Made by a program: the position numbers and the translations under genes. Under the pieces are notes generated by a model. It worked only from the letters and a program-made list of their open reading frames with translations. It was not told the origin of the DNA and searched no databases. This document shows positions 32,552 to 39,597 of a DNA stretch of 64,000 bases, piece after piece. The stretch comes from DATJPD01 sp035506575 (GTDB taxonomy: Bacteria; Pseudomonadota; Alphaproteobacteria; CACIAM-22H2): positions 35,633-99,632 of the forward strand of contig DATJPD010000183.1 of the NCBI GenBank assembly GCA_035506575.1. The letters run 5' to 3'. Positions within the stretch are counted from its first letter, which is position 1. Every line of letters begins with the position of its first letter.

Positions 32552-33967
32552 ATGTATTCCGGACTCGCACTTCGAGCGTGGGCGGCTGTCCGGCGCGTCT
32601 GCCATTCCGGGCTCATCGTCGCAGCCGCGGTCGCTCTCATTCTGCTGATGACCGGCCGGCAAGGCCGCGCCCAGGAGGAAATCCGTCAGGAGTATCCGAC
32701 GCCATCCACCGTCGACCAGTCCACGACTCCGATCCAAAGCACCTTCACGGCACCGCCCCAGCCCGAGACGCCGCTGTTTCCCGAGCTGCGCGATCGGCTG
32801 CGCGACGCACCCGCGTTCCTGCGCGATGCGAAGGTGGACGTCGGATTGCGCAGCTACTACCTGGAGGAAGACAAGCTCGACAATACCAAGAGCGAGGCGT
32901 GGGCCTTGGGCGGCGCCATCTCGTTTCAGTCCGGCTGGATCGGGGATTTGCTCTCGGTCGGCGGCGTCTACTACACCTCGCAGCCGCTCTACGCGCCCTC
33001 GGGCCGCGATGGCACGAATCTGCTGCAGCCTGGCCAACGCGGCTACTCCGCGCTTGGCCAGATCTACGCCCGGGTGAAAGCCGATGAGCAGACATTCCTC
33101 AACCTCGGCCGCAGCGCTTACGACACCCCGTTCATCAACCGCAACGACAGCCGTATGACCCCGAACACGTTCGAGGGTTATACGCTGACGGGGACGGCGG
33201 GCGACGACCGCGCGAGCGTGCGCTACGGCGCGGGTTATATCGACAAGATCAAGCTGCGCAATTCCGAGGAGTTCATCTCGATGTCGCGTGCCGCCGGCGC
33301 CGGCGTCGACCGCGGCGTGGGCGTGGCCGGAGCACTGGTCACCGCTGGAGGGCTGTCGGCCGGAGCGATCGACTATTATTCCAGCGATATCGTCAACATC
33401 GCCTATGGCGAGGCGAAATATACGGCGCCGCTGCCTGCCGGCTCCGAAGGCGCCCTGGCGCTGCAATATGCGGATGAGCGCAACGTCGGAGGCAATCTTC
33501 TGACCGGCGCTCCGTTTTCTACCAATCTGGTCGGCGTCAAGATCGAGGGTGGCCGCGCCGGCGCGATTTTGACCTGGGCGTACACGATCATGGGCTCGGG
33601 CGCCAACCTGGTGAAGCCGTGGAGCGGCTCGCCCAACTACACCAGCAGCATGGTGCAAAATTTCAATCGCGCGGGTGAGCAGGCCGTGCTCGCCAAGCTC
33701 TCCTACGATTTGAGCCGGATCGGTGTCGACGGTGTGACGACCTACGCGCTCCTCGCGTATGGCTGGACCAGCGCCACGACGGCAGGCCCTCAGCCCATCC
33801 GGGAGACCGAAGCGGATTTGGACCTGCAGTGGCAGCCGCCCTGGGAGGTCTTCAAGGGACTGTCGGTCAGGGCGCGCTATGGGTATGTCGACGTCGACCA
33901 GACGACCTCGCACGGCGTCATCCACGACATGCGATTGATCATGAACTACAACCTGGCGGTATTTTGA
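32552..33967 (+). CDS. OprD-family outer-membrane porin
   Basis: A 471-residue protein with an N-terminal signal (SGLIVAAAVALILLMTGRQGRAQ, cut near residue 40-45) and a beta-strand pattern ending in an aromatic residue (MNYNLAVF). The blocks VDVGLRSYYLEEDK, ALGGAISFQSGWIGDLLSVGGVYYTSQPLYAPSG and QTFLNLGRSAYDTPFINRNDSRMTPNTFEGYTL are characteristic of OprD/OccD porins, which take up basic amino acids and small carboxylates. The start at 32552 is the first Met giving a normal signal; an in-frame upstream start (32495) is less likely. It ends 4 bp before the convergent beta-CASP gene. Confidence 0.8.
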   Translation: MYSGLALRAWAAVRRVCHSGLIVAAAVALILLMTGRQGRAQEEIRQEYPTPSTVDQSTTPIQSTFTAPPQPETPLFPELRDRLRDAPAFLRDAKVDVGLRSYYLEEDKLDNTKSEAWALGGAISFQSGWIGDLLSVGGVYYTSQPLYAPSGRDGTNLLQPGQRGYSALGQIYARVKADEQTFLNLGRSAYDTPFINRNDSRMTPNTFEGYTLTGTAGDDRASVRYGAGYIDKIKLRNSEEFISMSRAAGAGVDRGVGVAGALVTAGGLSAGAIDYYSSDIVNIAYGEAKYTAPLPAGSEGALALQYADERNVGGNLLTGAPFSTNLVGVKIEGGRAGAILTWAYTIMGSGANLVKPWSGSPNYTSSMVQNFNRAGEQAVLAKLSYDLSRIGVDGVTTYALLAYGWTSATTAGPQPIRETEADLDLQWQPPWEVFKGLSVRARYGYVDVDQTTSHGVIHDMRLIMNYNLAVF

Positions 33968-33971
33968 GGGC

Positions 33972-35585
33972 TCAGCCCTCGCCCTTTAAAGCCCGCTTGA
34001 GGCGGCGCAGCATGGTCCGCCGCGTACGATCGTCGGCCGCGCCCCGCAGGCCCTCCTGCAGATCGAGCACGAAGCTCGCATACTCGTTGTGCCAATCGCG
34101 CCCTTCGGCGATGGCCGCTGCGGCCTCGGCCGGGAGCCTGATCTCCCCGGGGGCGGTGTCGGGCCGAGCCGTCGCCGCCGGATGGAGCACGAATGTCTGA
34201 TCGAGGCGCGGGATCACGATTTGCGAGGCGGCAATCCCGAGATCTGCCAGGCCCCTCTTCAGAGACGCAAGCGCCTCCTCTTCGCCGTGCGTGACGAAGA
34301 TCCCGCGTCGGGCCGGCAGGCGTGCCTCGACCCAGGACAGGAGCTGGCGCCGGTCGGCGTGGCCGGAGTAGACGTCGAGGCTGCGGATGCGCGCCGCGAC
34401 CTTGATCTCCTCACCATGGATGCGCACCGATTTGACGCCATGTTGTAGAAGCGCGCCCATCGTGCCGGAGGCCTGAAAGCCGACCAGCAGGACGGTCGCG
34501 TCGGCACGCCAGAGATGGTTCTTGAGGTGATAGCGGATACGGCCCGCATCGCACATGCCGCTGGCCGCGATGATGATCGCACCACCGGTGACGCGGGCCA
34601 GGGCCATGCTCTCCTCGGCACTCATCACGTACCGGATGTCCGGGGCGTGGAACGGATCCGTGACATCGGAGGGGAGTCGCAGCTCGCTTCGGTAGCGCGC
34701 GAACACTTCGGTGGCGCGGATCGCCAGCGGCGAGTCAATGAAGACCGGCGTCTTCGGAATCTCTCCATGCGCCATGAGCCCGACCAGATCGCCGAGCAGC
34801 TCCTGCGTGCGCTCGACCGCGAACGCCGGGATGATGAGGTTGCCGCCCGCCTTACGCGCGGTCAGCACCTCGGATTTGAGCGCAGCGCGGCGGCTCGCAT
34901 CCGTGATGGGCGGCCGTTCGCGGTCGCCATATGTCGATTCGACGACGACGTAGTCGAAGTTCTCGCTGCCCTGCGGGCCTCGATAAAAGGGTGTGACGTC
35001 CGGCCCGAGGTCGCCCGAGAATAGAATGCGGATCAGGCGCTGGGTGGGGTCGCCGGTCGCCACTTCGAGCTCGATCGACGCGGCGCCGAGGATATGTCCG
35101 GCGTCGCAGTAGCGCGCGCGGATCCCCGGTGCCGCTTCGATCCACCGGTCGCGCTCGACCGGGGCGAGGCGGGCGAGAGTGGCTTCGGCATCGGCCCGGG
35201 TGTAGACCGGCGCGACCGCGGGCCGCCCGCGGCGCGCGTTGCGGCGATTGAGGCGCTCCACTTCGCCCTCCTGGATCGCGCCCGCGTCGGGCAGCATCCA
35301 TTCGAGAAGCGCGTTGGTCTCGGCCGTCGCGAGGATTCCGCCTGCGTAGCCGTGCGTGCACAGCTTCGGCAACAGGCCCGAATGATCGATGTGCGCGTGC
35401 GTGAGCAGCACGGCATCCAGTCGGGCTGGGTCGAATGGGAACTTCCCGTAGTTCAGCTCGCGCAGGGTTTTCGGGCCTTGGAACAGGCCGCAATCGACGA
35501 GCACGCGGCCGCCCGGATGCGAGAGGAGATAGCACGAGCCGGTCACCGTCCCGGCGGCCCCGCAGAACTTGATCGCAATGGTCAC
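33972..35585 (-). CDS. Beta-CASP metallo-beta-lactamase-fold hydrolase (RNase-like)
   Basis: A 537-residue protein. THAHIDHSG is the metal-binding HxHxDH box, CDAGHILGAASIEL and FSGDLG are further ligands, and the beta-CASP insert runs through VVESTYGDRERP, GGAIIIAASGMCDAGRI and SLDVYSGHADR to the RMMBL end (IFVTHGEEEA). This is the CPSF73/RNase J-like group, usually RNA endo- or exonucleases. The GTG start at 35585 is chosen because MTIAIKFCGAAGTVTGSCYL is the usual N-terminus; the frame runs further into the Usp gene. A C-terminal extension of about 80 residues is uncharacterised. It is last in the hsp20, CBS-BON, usp run (17-bp gap). Confidence 0.85.
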   Translation of the reverse strand: MTIAIKFCGAAGTVTGSCYLLSHPGGRVLVDCGLFQGPKTLRELNYGKFPFDPARLDAVLLTHAHIDHSGLLPKLCTHGYAGGILATAETNALLEWMLPDAGAIQEGEVERLNRRNARRGRPAVAPVYTRADAEATLARLAPVERDRWIEAAPGIRARYCDAGHILGAASIELEVATGDPTQRLIRILFSGDLGPDVTPFYRGPQGSENFDYVVVESTYGDRERPPITDASRRAALKSEVLTARKAGGNLIIPAFAVERTQELLGDLVGLMAHGEIPKTPVFIDSPLAIRATEVFARYRSELRLPSDVTDPFHAPDIRYVMSAEESMALARVTGGAIIIAASGMCDAGRIRYHLKNHLWRADATVLLVGFQASGTMGALLQHGVKSVRIHGEEIKVAARIRSLDVYSGHADRRQLLSWVEARLPARRGIFVTHGEEEALASLKRGLADLGIAASQIVIPRLDQTFVLHPAATARPDTAPGEIRLPAEAAAAIAEGRDWHNEYASFVLDLQEGLRGAADDRTRRTMLRRLKRALKGEG

Positions 35586-35602
35586 GGGGCGCTCGGGCCG
35601 CC

Positions 35603-36478
35603 TCAATTGGCGAGCAGTACGGCCACAGGTGCGTCGTTGAGGAAGCGCTGGGTGCAGCCGCCGAAGACAAGCTCGCGCATCCGGCTGTGTCCATACGCGC
35701 CCATCACCATCAGGCTCGCCCGAAGTTCGGCCACGACCGTTGCCAGCACATCGGCGGTGTTGCGGCGCCCGCCCGCCATGAATCGGGGCTCGGCGGTGAT
35801 GCCATGCCACGCAAGCTGGCGGGCGGCAGCGCTTACGCCTTCCCGGTCGGCGTCCGAGCCGGCCGTGTCTTCGCCAATCGCGACCAGCGTCACGCTCCTG
35901 GCGTTCTTGAGCAGGGGGAGGGACGCTGCCAAGGCGCGTGCGGCCTCCGCACTGTCCTTCCAGGCGACCACCGCAGGGCCGGACAAGTCGCGGCCGGCGG
36001 CCGGCGCCACGAGAACCGGACGCCCGCAGCGCACCAGAACCAGTTCGAGAAGATCGCTGGGCAGCCCGTCCCGCTCTTTCATACGGCCCATGACCACGAG
36101 ATCGCGATGACGGGCACGGAACGTCAGGCATTCCAGGGCGTCGCCGCAGATTTCCTGCCAGCTTGCAGATGTCTGCATCATCGGCTGCGCGGCATCGACG
36201 ACCGGCAGGGAGTGCTGCGCGCAGAATTCGCGGAAATGCCGCTCCGCTGCCCGCGAGCGCCGGGTGATCTCGGTTCTCACGCGCTCCGCCACCGCTGTGG
36301 CGCCCCGGCCCATGGCGAAATCGGCATGCGGCGTGTTGACCGTCGCCTCGCCCATGCGCGGCAGGATGTGAAGGAAATCAAGATGCGCCGCCGACGGTTG
36401 GGCCGCCGCCAGCGCCGTTTCGAAGACCGGCGTGTCGGACCCGCTGCCGCTCGCCGCCACCAGGATCGAGCGAATCAT
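35603..36478 (-). CDS. Universal stress protein, two Usp domains
   Basis: A 291-residue tandem UspA-type protein. The first domain opens with IRSILVAASGSGSD, and the second ends with MVMGAYGHSRMRELVFGGCTQRFLNDAPVAVL, matching the ATP-binding Gx2Gx9G(S/T) loop of ATP-binding Usps. Such proteins support survival under starvation and oxygen limitation. The start at 36478 is preferred (GGAAGG eight nt upstream) over the GTG at 36484. It lies 24 bp after the CBS-BON gene and 17 bp before the beta-CASP gene, and probably belongs to the hsp20-headed operon. Confidence 0.9.
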   Translation of the reverse strand: MIRSILVAASGSGSDTPVFETALAAAQPSAAHLDFLHILPRMGEATVNTPHADFAMGRGATAVAERVRTEITRRSRAAERHFREFCAQHSLPVVDAAQPMMQTSASWQEICGDALECLTFRARHRDLVVMGRMKERDGLPSDLLELVLVRCGRPVLVAPAAGRDLSGPAVVAWKDSAEAARALAASLPLLKNARSVTLVAIGEDTAGSDADREGVSAAARQLAWHGITAEPRFMAGGRRNTADVLATVVAELRASLMVMGAYGHSRMRELVFGGCTQRFLNDAPVAVLLAN

Positions 36479-36502
36479 TAGCACCCCCTTCCGGCGGCGT
36501 GT

Positions 36503-37237
36503 TCAGCGCGCCACGGCGGCCGGTGGAGTCTCGGCCGGCGGCTCCAACGTGGTGCCGGAGATCGGCTCGATCCAGATCATGTGGTCGCGGACGGCCTTCA
36601 CGCCCGGCACGTTCTCGACCGCGACCTTGAGCGCCTGGCGCTGCCGCTCGTCGAAGATCGCCCCTTTGAGCTCGACCTCGCCGTTCTGCACGATGATATT
36701 GATGCCGGCGATCGGCGCCCAAGGCTGCTTGTCCAACTCGGCCACAATCTTCGCGCGGATGTCGCTGTCGCCCTGCGAGGTCGGTTTGGCCGTAGCGGCC
36801 AGGTGCCCGAGGACGTGCAGGAGGTTGGCGCGGCTGACGATGCCGACGACCTTGTTGCCGCGGACGATCGGGATGCGCTTGACGCGCTTGCTTTCCATGA
36901 GGCCGACGATCTTTTCCACGGGTGTGTTTTCGTCCGCCGTCACGGGCGTGCGCGACATGACCTCACCGACCTGGCGGCCGTGCGTGCGGACATAGTCGGT
37001 GGCCAGACGGCCGGGCCCGAGGATGAACTCCAGCCAATGCGCGCGGCGCTTTTGGGTGTTGTCCTCGGCGCGGCGCAGGAAATCGCCTTCGGTCACGATG
37101 CCGGCCAGGTTTCCTGCCGCATCGACCACCGGCAGCCCACTGATGCGGTTCTGCAGCATCAGGCGGATCGCCTCGGCGATGCTCGCCTCGGTCGAAATGG
37201 TGACGACGCGCGGGGTCATGATGTCGGCGGCTCTCAT
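36503..37237 (-). CDS. CBS-pair plus BON domain protein
   Basis: A 244-residue protein with two CBS motifs (ADIMTPRVVTISTEASIAEAI to GIVTEGDFL, and VGEVMSRTPVTADENTPVEKI to GIVSRANLL) followed by a BON domain (residues about 160-220; ITVQNGEVELKGAIFD-like core and VENVPGVKAVRDHM). CBS pairs sense adenine nucleotides; BON domains bind phospholipid or other ligands. There is no signal peptide. The ribosome site AGGAG precedes 37237. It follows hsp20 after a perfect 16-bp hairpin and precedes usp, so it likely works as an energy-state sensor in the low-oxygen set. Confidence 0.88.
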   Translation of the reverse strand: MRAADIMTPRVVTISTEASIAEAIRLMLQNRISGLPVVDAAGNLAGIVTEGDFLRRAEDNTQKRRAHWLEFILGPGRLATDYVRTHGRQVGEVMSRTPVTADENTPVEKIVGLMESKRVKRIPIVRGNKVVGIVSRANLLHVLGHLAATAKPTSQGDSDIRAKIVAELDKQPWAPIAGINIIVQNGEVELKGAIFDERQRQALKVAVENVPGVKAVRDHMIWIEPISGTTLEPPAETPPAAVAR

Positions 37238-37260
37238 ATGGTTCTCCTGGACGTTTGAAC

Positions 37261-37296
37261 CGCCGCACCGGGGACGATCTCGTCCCCGGTGCGGCG
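37261..37296 (-). terminator. Perfect 16-bp hairpin between hsp20 and the CBS-BON gene
   Basis: Arms 37261-37276 and 37281-37296 are exact complements with an ATCT loop, just after the hsp20 stop. There is no U-tract, so it may be a partial terminator or an mRNA-stabilising element that sets hsp20 above its downstream genes. Confidence 0.55.
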
Positions 37297-37302
37297 ATCG
37301 AG

Positions 37303-37791
37303 TTACGCTGCCTTGATGTCGATCTTCTTGGCCTTCGCTTCCGCGGCGGCCGGCTTGGGCAGACTGACCTTGAGCACGCCCTTCGTGAAGGTGGCGCTCA
37401 CCTTGTTGGCGTCGATTCCGGCGGGCAGCTCGAAGGAGCGCATGAACGAGCCGTAGCTGCGCTCGCTCATGTAGTAGCCCTTCTTGCTTTCCTCTTTCTC
37501 GGCCTTCTTCTCGCCCTTGATGGTGAGGACGTTGTCCTCGAGCGTCACCTGGACGTCCTTTTCGTCCACCCCCGGCAGCTCGGCCTCGACCTCGATCCCC
37601 TTGTCGGTCTCCTTCACGTCGATCGAAGGGGCAAGTGTCGCACCGTTGCCGTTGCGCGGCGCGGGCACATAGCCGGTGAACGCGTCGTCGAACAGTCGGT
37701 TCATCTGGCGCTGCAGGGAAATGAACGGGTCGTCGGAGCGTGCGAGATCCGTGCGGCCGAAAGGAAGGAGCGAACGGAACATGGGGATCAC
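37303..37791 (-). CDS. Hsp20 small heat-shock protein
   Basis: A 162-residue protein with a short N-terminal arm (FRSLLPFGRTD, FISLQRQMNRLFDDAF) and a full alpha-crystallin domain (residues about 55-150), including VEAELPGVDEKDVQVTLEDNVLTIKGEK and the closing FTKGVLKVSLPK. It forms oligomers that hold unfolding proteins without ATP. It is the first gene of the leftward set hsp20, CBS-BON, usp, beta-CASP. An FNR-type box at 37847-37860 stands 55 bp upstream with TAGGGT (minus strand, 37819-37824) as -10, so oxygen limitation rather than heat is the likely trigger. Confidence 0.93.
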   Translation of the reverse strand: MIPMFRSLLPFGRTDLARSDDPFISLQRQMNRLFDDAFTGYVPAPRNGNGATLAPSIDVKETDKGIEVEAELPGVDEKDVQVTLEDNVLTIKGEKKAEKEESKKGYYMSERSYGSFMRSFELPAGIDANKVSATFTKGVLKVSLPKPAAAEAKAKKIDIKAA

Positions 37792-37846
37792 CCTTTGAAA
37801 GGAATGGACAACGTAGTTACCCTAGACCTCGGCGCCGGCCCGCTCA

Positions 37847-37860
37847 TTGATCTGCGTCAA
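37847..37860 (-). promoter_or_regulatory. FNR/FixK-type box for hsp20
   Basis: TTGATCTGCGTCAA. Class II spacing leftward gives a -10 at 37819-37824 reading TAGGGT and a start near 37812, 21 bp before the hsp20 ATG. Confidence 0.7.
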
Positions 37861-37875
37861 CTCGTGTGCGACGGT

Positions 37876-38199
37876 TCATTTCATGCCTGCGACGCGCGCT
37901 TTCGCGATCGGAAGCAGCTTCGCCAGCTGCTCGCGGATCTCGGCTTCGCTGACGCTTTCGCCCTTCGCCAGAAAGTCGCCCAGGATCTTCTTGATGACCT
38001 CGTCATCGTGGAAGCTGGCGACATCCGCCTGGGCGAGCTCCGTTGCATAGGTCTCGGCGTCGGCCGGCTTCAGATGGAGCCTCTCCGCCGCCCATTGGCC
38101 GAGAAGCCGGTTGCGCACGGCATGCACGCGAAACCGGACCTCCTGCTCGTTGGCGAATTTCCGTTCGAAGGCGTGCTCGCGGTCATCGAAGAGTGACAT
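37876..38199 (-). CDS. DUF1476 protein, F1-ATPase zeta-type inhibitor
   Basis: A 107-residue helical protein beginning MSLFDDREHAFERKFANEQEVRFRVHAVRNRLLG and continuing WAAERLHLKPADAETYA. This is the DUF1476 pattern, the family of the zeta subunit that blocks ATP hydrolysis by the F1-ATPase in Paracoccus and other alphaproteobacteria. It would save ATP when respiration stops. GCGAGG precedes the ATG. It is the last gene of the leftward set host-attachment protein, cytochrome c, zeta (36-bp gap), fronted by two FNR-type boxes. It may be a second copy specialised for hypoxia. Confidence 0.82.
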   Translation of the reverse strand: MSLFDDREHAFERKFANEQEVRFRVHAVRNRLLGQWAAERLHLKPADAETYATELAQADVASFHDDEVIKKILGDFLAKGESVSEAEIREQLAKLLPIAKARVAGMK

Positions 38200-38235
38200 G
38201 GTGACCTCGCGTTCAGTTCGGGGTGGTGTCTTGGG

Positions 38236-38550
38236 TCATTGGCGGAGGCTGAGGATGTAGCTCACGACGTCCTCCATCTCGGCCCGGGTGAGGGCCAGAT
38301 CGGGCATGGGCGGATGCGGGGTCTGCAGATATGCCCGCAGGCTGAGTGCCGTCGTGGACGGCATGCGGGCAATCGTGGCGAATGGCGGCACACCGACGGG
38401 GGCGGGGCCAGCCTGGCGCCCTGCCACCACATGGCACGCGGCACAGTCCCGCAGCGCGATCTTCAATCCGGCCTCGGGATCGCCATAGGACGTCTGGGCA
38501 AAGGCGGGCGTCGCGATGACGAGCACGGCGGCGAGCAGGAGTCTGCGCAT
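38236..38550 (-). CDS. Small periplasmic class I cytochrome c (paralogue of 17236-17556)
   Basis: A 104-residue protein with a signal peptide (MRRLLLAAVLVIATPAFAQ), one haem site CAACH and a Met ligand region TPHPPMPDLALTRAEMEDVVSYILSLR. That region is shared nearly word for word with the other small cytochrome in this window. GAGGAA precedes the ATG. It sits between the host-attachment-family gene (9 bp upstream) and the F1 inhibitor. A role as periplasmic electron carrier under low oxygen is inferred from the context. The redox partner is unknown. Confidence 0.9.
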   Translation of the reverse strand: MRRLLLAAVLVIATPAFAQTSYGDPEAGLKIALRDCAACHVVAGRQAGPAPVGVPPFATIARMPSTTALSLRAYLQTPHPPMPDLALTRAEMEDVVSYILSLRQ

Positions 38551-38559
38551 CTCTGTTCC

Positions 38560-39039
38560 TCACGCCGTCCGGTGGTGATGGGCCGCCGCATCGTCCAGGA
38601 TCGGCTGGAGATGGGCGCGCAACTCCGCGGCCGGAATTTTCATCAGGTCCTTGTGCGCGGTGCCGACCAGGAGCGCCGTCGCATGCTGGCCCAGGGCGGC
38701 GCGCAGGTCGCCCAGCATTTGCGGCGGAGCGACGATCACCAGATCGTCGAATTTATTCGCGAGGGCATTTTTCTCGACGTAGTCCGCGACGCGTTGGGCA
38801 AAGTCCGCCTTGGCCGCCCGATGGGGATCCGTCCGTGGCTCCTGCGCGTGGTGTGCGCCGCCGACGCTTTCGATGGTCCGGCCGGGCCGGTCGCTGACGA
38901 GGTCGCGCGAATGGCCGTGGGCCGCCGGGTTTTCCAGTATTGCCCCGTCGACCGGCAAGATGTCGTGGCCTTCGCTCATGAAAAAGCGGGCCCGCGCCGC
39001 GTCCGCGATCATCACCCAGGTCCGGCGTGTCTTCGCCAT
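38560..39039 (-). CDS. Host-attachment (baeRF/AtsE-type) family protein
   Basis: A 159-residue protein starting at 39039 (MAKTRRTWVMIADAARARFF). The N-terminal WVMIADAARARFF, a central FAQRVADYVEKNALANKFDDLVIVAPPQMLGDLR and the late TAHKDLMKIPAAEL match the family named protein required for attachment to host cells, which shares the eRF1 domain 2-like (baeRF) fold and may act at the ribosome. It is first in the leftward set with cytochrome c and the F1 inhibitor. Two FNR-type boxes lie in the divergent gap to the phasin gene. Confidence 0.82.
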   Translation of the reverse strand: MAKTRRTWVMIADAARARFFMSEGHDILPVDGAILENPAAHGHSRDLVSDRPGRTIESVGGAHHAQEPRTDPHRAAKADFAQRVADYVEKNALANKFDDLVIVAPPQMLGDLRAALGQHATALLVGTAHKDLMKIPAAELRAHLQPILDDAAAHHHRTA

Positions 39040-39102
39040 GTCATATCTCCCTGCTGGAGTAGAGCCGTCGGGTAATAAGGCCATGGTGCGGCTGGTCGCG
39101 CC

Positions 39103-39116
39103 TTGATCCAGATCAG
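39103..39116 (-). promoter_or_regulatory. FNR/FixK-type box facing the host-attachment gene
   Basis: TTGATCCAGATCAG is one mismatch from TTGAT-N4-ATCAA, 64 bp upstream of the start at 39039. Leftward class II spacing points to a start near 39068, with TATTAC (39073-39078, minus) close by. Confidence 0.6.
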
Positions 39117-39124
39117 TTCAGGGC

Positions 39125-39138
39125 TTGATTCAGATCAA
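39125..39138 (+). promoter_or_regulatory. FNR/FixK-type box for phasin-phaC
   Basis: TTGATTCAGATCAA is a perfect TTGAT-N4-ATCAA palindrome. Rightward class II spacing gives the -10 at exactly 39161-39166, TAACAT (five of six matches to TATAAT), and a start near 39173, 34 bp before the phasin ATG. Confidence 0.72.
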
Positions 39139-39206
39139 GGTCAGGCCGGGGACCCGGATTTAACATGGCTCATAGCGCGCCGTCCGGTCACCCAGGAGGC
39201 CCCAAG

Positions 39207-39575
39207 ATGACCAAGCCATCGGGCCAGCACTTCAGCTGGCCATCCGCCTCGATCCAGGGGATGAACGGTCCCATGATCGACGCCCTGGTGCACAGCGGCG
39301 AGGCCTACGCCAAGGCCTGCCTGGCCTGGCAGGAAGAGGTCTGCCGATTTTTCGGATCGCGGCTGCAATGGGATGGGCGTGTCGCCGCCGCCCTGGCGAA
39401 ATGCCGCAGCCTCGCCGAGCTTGCCGAAATCCAACAGGACTGGGCGATGACCGCGGCGCGGGACTATGTCGACGAGGTGGAGCGTCTGACCCAGATTGCC
39501 TCCAGCTTCGTACCGGCGTGGCTTCCCTCCGCGGCCCCGCGGCCCGCGACCCCGCGGTCGCGCCCGATCGACTAG
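39207..39575 (+). CDS. Phasin-like granule protein
   Basis: A 122-residue, largely helical protein starting at 39207 after a strong AGGAGG. The body (GPMIDALVHSGEAYAKACLAWQ to YVDEVERLTQIAS) has the amphipathic helix pattern of phasins, which coat polyhydroxyalkanoate granules. The proline-rich C-terminus (WLPSAAPRPATPRSRP) is disordered. The assignment leans on its place 22 bp before phaC. The family signature itself is weak. An FNR-type box with a good -10 controls it. Confidence 0.65.
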   Translation: MTKPSGQHFSWPSASIQGMNGPMIDALVHSGEAYAKACLAWQEEVCRFFGSRLQWDGRVAAALAKCRSLAELAEIQQDWAMTAARDYVDEVERLTQIASSFVPAWLPSAAPRPATPRSRPID

Positions 39576-39597
39576 CCGCCGCCGTCGAGGTTTTCGC

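Noticed and set aside
35586..36131. In-frame upstream extension of the beta-CASP gene (719 residues)
   Set aside because: It lies entirely over the universal stress protein gene, which has a proper start and fold. The extension is Arg/Gly-rich noise.
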